Source of the DNA: an uncultured Pseudoflavonifractor sp.
Lineage (GTDB): Bacteria; Bacillota; Clostridia; Oscillospirales; Oscillospiraceae
Length of the DNA: 12,522 nucleotides
Direction: 5' to 3'
Assembly (NCBI GenBank): GCA_904419835.1
Contig: CAJFTA010000089.1
Location: forward strand, 1 to 12,522
In this document: piece by piece, positions 6,582 to 12,522 of the stretch
Position numbering within the stretch: the stretch's first letter is position 1
Layout: each line of letters starts with the position of its first letter
Position numbers and translations under genes: made by a program
Notes under the pieces: generated by a model
Told to the model about the DNA's origin: nothing
Databases searched by the model: none
The model's input: the letters and a program-made list of their open reading frames with translations, nothing else

Positions 6582-7806
6582 ATGACAATTCTGGAGAGCC
6601 AGGGTCTGGCCGCCAAAGCCGCCGCCCGGGTGCTGTCCGTGGCGGACGCCGCCCTGAAGAACCGGGCGCTGGAGGCCATTGCCCAGGCGCTGCTGGACCG
6701 GCAGGAGGAGATTCTCTCCGCCAACGCCCAGGACCTGGCCGCCGCCCGGGAGAGCGGTATGCGGGCGTCCCTTCAGGACCGGCTGGCCCTGGACGGGAAG
6801 CGGATTGCCGGCATTGTGGAGGGCGTGCGGCAGGTGGCCGCCCTGCCCGACCCCATCGGCCAGGTGACCAAGATGGAGAAGCGGCCCAACGGGCTCATCA
6901 TCGGCCGCCGCCGGGTGCCGCTGGGGGTCATCGGCATCATCTACGAGGCCCGGCCCAACGTGACGGTGGACGCCGCCGCCCTGTGCCTCAAGTCGGGCAA
7001 CGCGGTCATCCTCCGGGGCGGCAAGGAGGCTCTCCACTCCAACATGGCTCTGGCGGCCATCATGCGGGACGCCCTTCAGGCGGCCGGGCTGCCCATGGAC
7101 TGCGTCTCCCTGGTGGCCAGCACCAGCCGGGAGAGCGCGGCGGAGCTGATGGGCCTGACGGGGTGTCTGGACGTGCTCATCCCCCGGGGCGGCGCGGGGC
7201 TCATCCGCTCGGTGGTGGAAAACGCCCGGGTACCCGTCATCCAGACCGGCGTGGGGGTGTGCCACATCTATGTCCACGAGAAGGCCGACCTGCAGATGGC
7301 GGCCGACATCCTTTACAACGCCAAGTGCTCCCGCCCCTCGGTGTGCAACGCGGCCGAGTGCCTGCTGGTGGACCGGGCGGTGGCGGAGGAGTTCCTGCCC
7401 ATGGCCCAGGCCCGGCTGGCGGAGAAGCAGGTGGAGCTGCGGGGCTGCCCCGAGACCTGCGCCATCCTGCCCCGGGCCGTGCCCGCCGTTCCGGAGGACT
7501 GGGACACCGAGTACGGCGACTACATTCTGGCCGTCAAGGTGGTGGGCGGCCAGGACGAGGCCATGGACTTTATCGCCGCCCACGGCACCGGCCACTCGGA
7601 GGCCATTGTCACCGCCGACTACTTTGCCGCCCAGCGCTTCCTGGACGAGGTGGACGCGGCGGCGGTGTACGTCAACGCCTCCACCCGCTTTACCGACGGC
7701 TTTGAGTTCGGCCTGGGGGCGGAGATCGGCATCTCCACCCAGAAGATGGCTGGAGGAGCTGACCAGCTCCAAATACGTTATCTACGGCACCGGACAGGTG
7801 CGGTGA
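6582..7806 (+). pseudogene. proA: Gamma-glutamyl phosphate reductase, frameshifted near the C-terminus
   Basis: NADPH-dependent reduction of gamma-glutamyl phosphate to glutamate 5-semialdehyde, the second step of proline synthesis. It has the aldehyde-dehydrogenase fold: RVPLGVIGIIYEARPNVTVD, LRGGKEA, LIPRGGAGLI, QTGVGVCHIYV, and catalytic Cys255 in RPSVCNAAE, then HGTGHSEAIVT and FGLGAEIGISTQKM. At 7748-7750 the frame shifts: after Met389 the family motif HARGPMG is missing (about 20 nt), and the normal end LEELTSSKYVIYGTGQVR with stop 7804-7806 continues in the next frame. Restored length would be about 414, as expected. Unrepaired, the ORF runs on without homology to 8249 through the terminator. 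ATG 6582 follows a GGGGGA site. Otherwise intact, so a recent mutation or an assembly error. Confidence 0.9.
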
Positions 7807-7810
7807 GCAT

Positions 7811-7851
7811 AAGCTGGAAGGGACGGTTCCCCCGTCTCTTCCAGCTTTTTT
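7811..7851 (+). terminator. Rho-independent terminator of proBA
   Basis: A 10-bp stem AAGCTGGAAG/CTTCCAGCTT is extended inward by GGACGG/CCGTC around a short TTCC-containing loop, and is followed by TTTTTT. It begins 4 nt after the in-frame proA stop, which supports 7806 as the true end of proA. Confidence 0.9.
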
Positions 7852-7885
7852 CTGTGCTGCCGCCCCGCCGTCTGATTCATCGGTA

Positions 7886-7908
7886 CATACGCTCTGTCAG
7901 GGCGTATG
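7886..7908. repeat. Inverted repeat upstream of the 135-aa protein gene
   Basis: CATACGC (7886-7892) and GCGTATG (7902-7908) are perfect reverse complements around a 9-nt loop, 26 nt before the ATG at 7934. It could be an operator or a leader hairpin. No convincing promoter was found next to it. Confidence 0.35.
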
Positions 7909-7933
7909 AATTTTGTCGAGAGGCGGCACTGCT

Positions 7934-8341
7934 ATGGAACATACCCAGGAAGCGCGCGCCCACGGGCACACTGTGGAGACGCTCCCCCAGGACGGGCTGC
8001 TGGTGCATAATCTGGGGCCCATTCCCCCGGCCGCGGGCGGCTGTGTGGTGGAGTTTGCCTTCACCCTGCCCGCCGTCCCGCCCGACACCCGCACCGCTGT
8101 GGCCGTCACCCTGCTGGAGCTGGACGGAGGGGGCCGGGCCTTTCCCCGTGGGATGCGCACCCTCCTCCTGCCCGCTCACCACAGCCCCCGGCCCATGGAT
8201 GTCCAGGTGGAGGGAGTCCGCTTCATCCTCCCCGCCGAGCTGGATCTGAGCGGGACGGGCCGGCGGCAGCTGGCAGTCCAGGCCGAGTCCCAGTATGTGG
8301 ACGTCCATGCCCGGTGCGAGATGCGGAACGAGCCGCACTGA
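7934..8341 (+). CDS. Hypothetical protein, 135 aa, probably beta-rich
   Basis: Family not recognised. The ATG at 7934 (MEHTQEARAHGHTVETLPQD) has GAGAGG 9 nt upstream. An in-frame TTG at 7913 is less likely. The codon third-position GC matches neighbouring genes and no overlapping frame is credible, so it is probably real. The product has no signal peptide or membrane segment. It shows alternating hydrophobic stretches typical of beta strands (GCVVEFAFTLP, TRTAVAVTLLEL, GVRFILPAEL, RQLAVQAESQYVDVHAR) with Pro/Gly turns, suggesting a small beta-sandwich. Cys37 and Cys128 are the only cysteines. It stands alone between the proBA terminator and a convergent TM2 gene. The stop codon lies inside the downstream palindrome. 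The function is unknown. Confidence 0.7.
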   Translation: MEHTQEARAHGHTVETLPQDGLLVHNLGPIPPAAGGCVVEFAFTLPAVPPDTRTAVAVTLLELDGGGRAFPRGMRTLLLPAHHSPRPMDVQVEGVRFILPAELDLSGTGRRQLAVQAESQYVDVHARCEMRNEPH

Positions 8342-8379
8342 AACGAGCCGTCCGGCCATTGGCCGGACGGCTCGTTTCA
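8339..8379. terminator. 41-nt near-perfect palindrome between convergent genes
   Basis: Arms 8339-8358 and 8360-8379 are exact reverse complements (GC-rich centre CGTCCGGCC/GGCCGGACG, TTTCA/TGAAA ends). The structure sits between the 135-aa gene (+) and the TM2 gene (-) and begins at the former's TGA stop. No T-run follows on either strand, so it is an imperfect intrinsic terminator. Its location suggests bidirectional termination or 3' end protection. Confidence 0.6.
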
Positions 8380-8394
8380 GTCCTGTCTGCTTCT

Positions 8395-8790
8395 TTATTC
8401 CTTCAAGGGGTTGCCCTTTCCATCGGTCTTAATCGCGCCCGTCAGAATCATAATGCCCTCCACCAGGCCCCAGACAGAGCCCAGGCCACAGGTAAGGAGG
8501 GTCACGACAATCTGAATCACACCCCGGCCCGTGTTGCCCAAGTAGAAATTATGGATGCCCAGGCCGCCCAGGAAAATCCCCAGCAGACCTGCGGCCATTT
8601 TGGATTTCTGCTCCCCGGAGGCGGCCGCCTTTTTCAGCTCCACGCCGCACTTGGTGCATACCGCCGCGTTTTCCGCCGTTTCCGCGCCGCAATTGGGGCA
8701 ATAACGGTTCCCGTCGCCAGCCTTCACGCCGCATTTCACGCAGAACGCCGCATTGCTGTCCAGCTCGTTGGCACAATTTCTGCAAAACAT
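8395..8790 (-). CDS. Double zinc-ribbon, TM2-domain membrane protein
   Basis: A 131-residue protein of unknown role. Two zinc ribbons come first: C3-x2-C6 with C17-x2-C20, and C31-x2-C34 with C45-x2-C48 (MFCRNCANELDSNAAFCVKC, YCPNCGAE, CTKCG). A TM2 domain follows (about 62-125): KSKMAAGLLGIFLGGLGIHN, FYLGNTGRGVIQ, then a second hydrophobic helix with GLGSVWGLVEGIMIL. It therefore has two membrane helices with cytoplasmic zinc ribbons predicted. GGAGAG precedes ATG 8790. A perfect consensus promoter lies 80-110 nt upstream and overlaps a CATATG box shared with the divergent XRE regulator, so regulation by that protein is plausible. Such proteins are common in Firmicutes, and none of the eight Cys is missing. 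Confidence 0.9.
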   Translation of the reverse strand: MFCRNCANELDSNAAFCVKCGVKAGDGNRYCPNCGAETAENAAVCTKCGVELKKAAASGEQKSKMAAGLLGIFLGGLGIHNFYLGNTGRGVIQIVVTLLTCGLGSVWGLVEGIMILTGAIKTDGKGNPLKE

Positions 8791-8870
8791 ATGCTCTCTC
8801 CAACCTTTCTCTTTATCGCAGGAGCAGACGTACTGTCCCTGTCCGATCCACCTGTCTATCTCCTTTTTCG

Positions 8871-8899
8871 ATTATAAATCATACAAATTCATATGTCAA
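8871..8899 (-). promoter_or_regulatory. Perfect sigma-A promoter for the TM2 gene
   Basis: On the minus strand TTGACA (8894-8899), a 17-nt spacer and TATAAT (8871-8876) match both consensus hexamers exactly. A CATATG box (8890-8895) runs into the -35 hexamer. The expected start near 8864 leaves a ~74-nt leader before ATG 8790. Confidence 0.85.
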
Positions 8900-8958
8900 G
8901 ATGGATTTACGATGTGGAACACGTTTATAACTGCACACAATTTCATATGATAAAGATG
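8883..8958. promoter_or_regulatory. Candidate operator: direct repeats with CATATG core
   Basis: Repeats at 8883-8903 and 8937-8958 agree at about 19-20 of 22 positions and are 54 nt apart, roughly five helical turns. On the minus strand both read CATATGAA(A/T)TTG. A further CATATG(G)AATTG lies at 8981-8992 over the XRE start codon, and a bare CATATG lies at 8788-8793 over the TM2 start. The location between divergent genes, one of them a DNA-binding regulator, suggests operators for it (inference). Confidence 0.5.
8924..8951 (+). promoter_or_regulatory. Possible promoter for the XRE regulator
   Basis: TTTATA (8924-8929), 16-nt spacer, TATGAT (8946-8951). The -10 overlaps the second CATATG box, which would allow autoregulation. 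The -35 match is weak (4 of 6). Confidence 0.35.
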
Positions 8959-8983
8959 ACTGAGCCGGGGGAGGGCTCTGCAT

Positions 8984-9310
8984 ATGGAATTGGACTACAA
9001 AAAGATTGGAACCCGCATCGCCCACCGCCGCAGGCAGCTGGGGCTGAAGCAGTCGGATGTGGAGGAGCGGGCGGAAATCGGCTATAAATATCTCTCAAAT
9101 ATTGAGCGCGGCATCTCCGTACCATCCACAGAGGTGATCATGCGCCTGGCCGCAGCGCTGGACACTACGCCGGATGAATTTCTGGTGGGAACGGTCCAGA
9201 GCACGGAGGCCTCCTGGCGGTCCGTGGCCGAGCGGCTGCGGGGGATGAGCCCCCGGCAGCTCTCCCTGGTTGACAGCTTTTTGGACTGGCTCTCTCAGCA
9301 ATCTTTATAA
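8984..9310 (+). CDS. XRE-family helix-turn-helix transcriptional regulator
   Basis: A 108-residue DNA-binding protein with a Cro/C1-type HTH at about 5-65: KKIGTRIAHRRRQLGLKQSD, then VEERAEIGYKYLSNIERGIS (recognition helix region YKYLSNIERG), then PSTEVIMRLAAALDTTPDEFL. The C-terminal ~40 residues are helical (ASWRSVAERLRGMSPRQLSL), perhaps for dimerisation, with no ligand or protease domain. GGAGGG lies 8 nt before ATG 8984. It is transcribed away from the TM2 gene across a spacer full of CATATG boxes, so it is likely an autoregulator and a repressor of that neighbour (inference). Its stop TAA merges with the A-run of the following terminator. Confidence 0.92.
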   Translation: MELDYKKIGTRIAHRRRQLGLKQSDVEERAEIGYKYLSNIERGISVPSTEVIMRLAAALDTTPDEFLVGTVQSTEASWRSVAERLRGMSPRQLSLVDSFLDWLSQQSL

Positions 9311-9353
9311 AAAATCGCCCCATCCGACTGCCGGTCGGATGGGGCGATTTTTT
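9309..9353. terminator. Bidirectional rho-independent terminator
   Basis: A 20-bp perfect stem, A6-TCGCCCCATCCGAC paired with GTCGGATGGGGCGA-T6, has a 5-nt loop TGCCG (9329-9333). The A-run and T-run give a U-tail on both strands, so it can end the XRE gene (+) and the ATPase gene (-), whose stop is 19 nt away. Confidence 0.93.
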
Positions 9354-9371
9354 GATTCAGAGCCGGGTTTT

Positions 9372-12005
9372 TTATCGTCTGCGCGCCGCGTCCCGGATGA
9401 CCTTCCACACCTGGATGACCAGGGTGGGCGCAAAGGCCAGCCCCACGATGGTACCCAGCAGGGACAGGGTGAGGGGAGCCACCTGGAACAGGCCGGTCAG
9501 GCCGGGGATAAAGAGCACCGCGGCCAGGAGCACCACGCCGGCGGCAAAGGCGCCCAGGCTGGCCCGGTTGGTGGTCAGGCCCAGGCGGAACAGGGAGGCC
9601 TCGCCCCGGCAGTTGAAGCCGTGGAACAGCCGGGCCAGGGTCAGCGTGGCGAAGGCCATGGTCATGGCCAGGGCGTCCCCGCCATTGTTCAGGCCCACAA
9701 AGAAGGCGGCCATGGTGGCGGCGGCGATGAGCGCGCCGTAGGTCATAATGCGGACGAGGAGGGAGCGGTTGAGGATGGGCTCCTTGGGGTCTCTGGGCTT
9801 CTGGTCCAGCAGGCCGTCTCCCGCGGGCTCCACGCCGATGGCGATGGCGGGCAGGGAGTCGGTGAGCAGGTTGATGAACAGCAGGTGCACCGCCGCGAAG
9901 GGTGTGGGCAGGTTGGCGATGGAGCAGATGAGCACGCTGAAGATGCCCGCCATATTGCCCGACAGGAGGAAATTGATGGCGTTTTTGATGTTGGTATACA
10001 CGCCCCTGCCGTTGACCACCGCCTTGACGATGGTGGCGAAGTTGTCGTCAGAGAGGATCATGGACGCGGCGTCCTTGCTGACCTCGGTGCCGGTGATGCC
10101 CATGGCCACGCCGATATCGGCGGCCTTGAGGGCGGGGGCGTCGTTGACGCCGTCGCCGGTCATGGAGACAATGCGGCCCTTCCGCTGCCAGGCCCCCACA
10201 ATGCGGATCTTGTTCTCCGGGGACACCCGGGCGTAGACCGAGATCTTCTCCAGACGCCGGTCCAGCTCATCGTCGCTCATGGCGTCCAGCTCCACGCCGG
10301 AGAGCGCCTCATCCCCGTCCTGAAAGATACCCAGCTGCCGGGCAATGGCGGAGGCGGTGACCTTGTGGTCGCCGGTGATCATAATGGTGCGGATACCGCC
10401 CCGCTTGGCGTCGGCTACGGCCTTGATGGCCTCGGGCCGGGGCGGGTCAATCATGGAGACGAGGCCCACAAAGGTGAAGTCCCGCTCGTCCTCCAGCGCC
10501 AGAGAGCGGACTGACTCCAGCTCCTTGCAGGCGAAGGAGAGGACACGCAGGCCCTGCTCTGACAGCTCCATGTTCACCCGGGCGATCTCCGCCCGGCGCG
10601 CTTCGGTCATCTCCACCCTGCCCTGACTGGTGAGGAGCCAGGTCGAGCGGTCCAGCAGGGTGTCGATTGCGCCCTTGGTGTACATGGTGGGCACGCCCTC
10701 GATGTTGTGGAGCGTGCTCATCAGCTTCCGGTCGGAGTCAAAGGCCAGCTCGCTGAGGCGGGGGTGCTGCTTCCGGTAGCTCACTTCGTTCACGCCGATG
10801 CGGTCGCCCAGCATAACCAGTGCCACCTCGGTGGGATCGCCAATCTCGGCGCCGGTCTCCTTATCGGTGGTGGCGTCGCTGGCCAGGAGGGCCTCCTTCA
10901 GCAGCAGGCGCTGCACATCGTTGGCCAGGTCCATCTGTTCGCTGTCCAGCAGCATGCCGTCGGCATAGATTTTCTGGGGGGTCATCTTGTTCTGGGTCAG
11001 GGTGCCCGTCTTGTCCGAGCAGATGACGGACACAGCGCCCAGCGTCTCCACCGCCTTCAGGTCCTTCATGATGGCGTTCTCCCGGGCCATCTTCTGAGTG
11101 CCCATGGCCTGAACAATGGTGACGATGGAGGACAGGGCCTCGGGGATGGCGGCCACGGCCAGAGCCACGGCAAACATCAGGGCGTCCAGGATGGGCTTCT
11201 GGTGGTACAGGGACAGCCCAAACACCAGGGCGCAGATGACCATAATGATAATGGCCAGCTTCTTGGAGAAATTGTCCAGGCTCTGCTGGAGGGGGGTCTT
11301 GCGCTGCTGGGTCTGGTTCATCAGGGCGGCCACCTTGCCCAGCTCCGTGTCCATGCCCGTGCCGGTGACCACAAAGACCGCCCGGCCATAGGTCACCAGG
11401 GAACCGGAGAACACCATGTTCTTCCGGTCGCCCAGGGCCACATCAGCCTGGGGAATGACCTCGTCGGTCTTCTCCACCGCCTCGCTCTCGCCGGTGAGAG
11501 AACTCTCATTGACCTTCAGGGAGTAGTTCTCCAGAATCCGGCCGTCGGCCACCACCATGTCGCCGGCCTCCAGCTCCACAATATCGCCGGGAACCACCTG
11601 AGCAGAGGGCACGGTGGTGCGCGCGCCGTCCCGTATCACCTTGGCGCTGGGCGCCGACATTGCCTTCAGGCTCTCCAGGGATTTCTCCGCCTTGAAATGC
11701 TGCACCGTGCCCAGCACGGCGTTGAGAATGAGCACCGCGAAAATGACGATGGTGCTCTCCGCCTCACCGGTGGCCAGGGAGATGAGGGCCGCGGCGATGA
11801 GGATCATCACCATCAGGTCCTTAAACTGCTCCAGGAACACCTGGAGCACAGTCTTCTTCTTGCCCTCGCTCAGGGCGTTGGGGCCGTACTTTTCCAGGCG
11901 CTCCGCCGCCTCGGTCCCCGACAGTCCCCGATGCTGGTCGCTTTTCAGGGACGAGAGCGCCTGCGCTCTCTCCAGCGTATGCCAGCGCTGTTTTTCTGTA
12001 TCCAT
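9372..12005 (-). CDS. P2-type cation-transporting ATPase, probably Ca2+-exporting
   Basis: An 877-residue membrane pump, normal for bacterial SERCA/PMCA-like ATPases. In order: N-terminal cation-ATPase domain (LERAQALSSL... GLSGTEAAERLEKYGPNAL), M1-M2 (~60-100), actuator TGES at 171-174, M4 ion-site motif IPEALSS at 287-293, phosphorylation Asp331 in CSDKTGTLTQNKM, nucleotide domain with KGAID, DPPRPE (520-525), MITGDH, hinge TGDGVNDAP (616-624), and six C-terminal helices. Asn712 and Asp716 (INLLTDS, M6) plus Glu289 fit calcium site II. The M5 position that is Glu in SERCA site I is in NMAG here, so one Ca2+ per cycle is expected (family knowledge plus inference). ATG 12005 has AAGGTGA 6 nt upstream. 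Monocistronic, with a promoter at 12061-12090 and a terminator at 9309-9353. Confidence 0.95.
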   Translation of the reverse strand: MDTEKQRWHTLERAQALSSLKSDQHRGLSGTEAAERLEKYGPNALSEGKKKTVLQVFLEQFKDLMVMILIAAALISLATGEAESTIVIFAVLILNAVLGTVQHFKAEKSLESLKAMSAPSAKVIRDGARTTVPSAQVVPGDIVELEAGDMVVADGRILENYSLKVNESSLTGESEAVEKTDEVIPQADVALGDRKNMVFSGSLVTYGRAVFVVTGTGMDTELGKVAALMNQTQQRKTPLQQSLDNFSKKLAIIIMVICALVFGLSLYHQKPILDALMFAVALAVAAIPEALSSIVTIVQAMGTQKMARENAIMKDLKAVETLGAVSVICSDKTGTLTQNKMTPQKIYADGMLLDSEQMDLANDVQRLLLKEALLASDATTDKETGAEIGDPTEVALVMLGDRIGVNEVSYRKQHPRLSELAFDSDRKLMSTLHNIEGVPTMYTKGAIDTLLDRSTWLLTSQGRVEMTEARRAEIARVNMELSEQGLRVLSFACKELESVRSLALEDERDFTFVGLVSMIDPPRPEAIKAVADAKRGGIRTIMITGDHKVTASAIARQLGIFQDGDEALSGVELDAMSDDELDRRLEKISVYARVSPENKIRIVGAWQRKGRIVSMTGDGVNDAPALKAADIGVAMGITGTEVSKDAASMILSDDNFATIVKAVVNGRGVYTNIKNAINFLLSGNMAGIFSVLICSIANLPTPFAAVHLLFINLLTDSLPAIAIGVEPAGDGLLDQKPRDPKEPILNRSLLVRIMTYGALIAAATMAAFFVGLNNGGDALAMTMAFATLTLARLFHGFNCRGEASLFRLGLTTNRASLGAFAAGVVLLAAVLFIPGLTGLFQVAPLTLSLLGTIVGLAFAPTLVIQVWKVIRDAARRR

Positions 12006-12028
12006 GTCTGTTCACCTTCATTTTTTGT

Positions 12029-12047
12029 TTTCATAAGGTAAATGAAA
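12029..12047. repeat. Small inverted repeat in the ATPase leader
   Basis: TTTCAT (12029-12034) and ATGAAA (12042-12047) flank AAGGTAA, between the predicted transcription start (~12054) and the ATPase ribosome site. It is short and AT-rich. It could be an operator or chance. Confidence 0.25.
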
Positions 12048-12060
12048 TTTCCTTGGGTGA

Positions 12061-12090
12061 ATTATACTATCCTTTTTATAGAGGTGTCAA
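12061..12090 (-). promoter_or_regulatory. Consensus promoter for the P-type ATPase gene
   Basis: On the minus strand TTGACA (12085-12090), an 18-nt spacer and TATAAT (12061-12066) match both hexamers exactly. The predicted transcription start near 12054 gives a ~49-nt leader to ATG 12005. Confidence 0.85.
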
Positions 12091-12278
12091 TCCCTATCTG
12101 AACAAAAAATTGGGATATTAAGGTAACAATTTAGTCTTTTCGTGTAATTCATAAATTATTCACAAAGGCTTCATGATTTGGCCTTAATTATTGGTTATGA
12201 TGATATCGGATTCAGGAAGAACGATTTAAATCCTCCCAACACAACCAATCCCTCTCCAACACCTTTGCAGAAAAACAC
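12091..12278. other. AT-rich non-coding stretch
   Basis: About 190 nt distinctly richer in A+T than the coding DNA around it. No ORF with a ribosome site, no tRNA-like fold and no clear repeat was found. It lies upstream of the ATPase promoter and ends at a terminator, so it is probably plain spacer. Confidence 0.4.
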
Positions 12279-12326
12279 ACACCCGAAAAGCCCCGGCTGA
12301 AAGGCCGGGGCTTTTCGGGTGTTTTC
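12279..12326. terminator. Strong rho-independent terminator
   Basis: A 19-bp perfect stem has arms 12279-12297 (ACACCCGAAAAGCCCCGGC) and 12304-12322, with a 6-nt loop and TTTT on the plus strand. On the minus strand the stem is followed by GTGTGTTTTTCTG, so it may also end a transcript entering from the right, whose gene lies outside the window. Confidence 0.85.
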
Positions 12327-12332
12327 AGGCTG

Positions 12333-12498
12333 TCGAAAAAGTGGCTTCCGCCACTTTTCCGAAGGGGCTTCATGAAATTTTCACCTCGATTTCTGAGGAA
12401 ATTGTCGGAAAAAATTTCATGCAAAGTGTCATTTTCGAGGCGCATGTCCCCGAAAATGACGGATTTTCATTTGATTCCGTCATCTGCGGATGACGGAA
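12333..12498. repeat. Cluster of four consecutive inverted repeats
   Basis: IR1 12333-12362 (AAAAGTGGC-TTCC-GCCACTTTT). IR2 has CATGAAATTTT/AAAATTTCATG arms (12371-12381 and 12411-12421) enclosing a small CCTC/GAGG hairpin. IR3 has GTCATTTTCG/CGAAAATGAC arms (12428-12437 and 12451-12460). IR4 has TTCCGTCATC/GATGACGGAA arms (12475-12484 and 12489-12498). The stretch has no credible ORF. The arms are perfect, so it is either a compound intergenic repeat element (MITE- or REP-like) or a structured RNA. Identity not recognised. Confidence 0.6.
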
Positions 12499-12522
12499 CT
12501 CTGCGAGGCTTCCTCTTCTGGG

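Noticed and set aside
7807..8249. C-terminal extension of proA to give a 555-residue protein
   Set aside because: The added residues are out of frame relative to the conserved ProA end, pass through a terminator hairpin, and overlap the 135-aa gene in another frame.
12212..12445. 77-codon minus-strand frame near the right edge
   Set aside because: It runs through a terminator and three inverted repeats, has no ribosome site, and has no recognisable sequence.

Overview
The window is about 12.5 kb of a GC-rich chromosome from what looks like a gut-type Clostridia, most likely Oscillospiraceae (Flavonifractor/Lawsonibacter/Intestinimonas-like). This is inferred from the gene content, the low-GC-style consensus promoters and AAGGAG-type ribosome sites on GC-rich coding DNA, and the repeat-rich spacers. 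The taxonomy is inference only.

Left part (1-5480, minus strand): a lower-glycolysis cluster read right to left as trmL, pgk, tpiA, gpmI, eno. Eno runs off the left edge. A good housekeeping promoter (TTGAAA-17-TACAAT) lies just upstream of trmL, and trmL overlaps pgk by ATGA. The enzymes would carry triose phosphates to phosphoenolpyruvate. The pgk-tpiA and tpiA-gpmI spacers are unusually long (about 450 and 400 bp). They hold degenerate repeats and hairpins, including an echo of the pgk 3' end and a pair of hairpins with compensatory base changes.

Middle (5560-7851, plus strand): divergent proB-proA, the first two steps from glutamate towards proline, with its own promoter and a strong intrinsic terminator.

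Both pgk and proA are broken near their 3' ends by out-of-frame deletions. Each deletion removes a conserved segment (the GGGDSAAA region in Pgk, HARGPMG in ProA). The frames after the junctions are still perfectly conserved, so these are either very recent lesions or sequencing/assembly artefacts.

Right part (7900-12522): an unrecognised 135-aa protein gene (+); a zinc-ribbon/TM2 membrane protein gene (-); a divergently placed XRE-type regulator gene (+); and a P2-type cation (probably Ca2+) ATPase gene (-). Perfect palindromic hairpins separate the convergent pairs. The spacer between the TM2 and regulator genes holds four CATATG boxes, two of them on the start codons and one overlapping a perfect consensus promoter, so it is a candidate regulatory switch. 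Beyond the ATPase promoter is an AT-rich non-coding stretch, a 19-bp terminator, and a cluster of four inverted repeats running to the right edge. I found no RNA gene, CRISPR array, transposase or clearly new multi-gene system.
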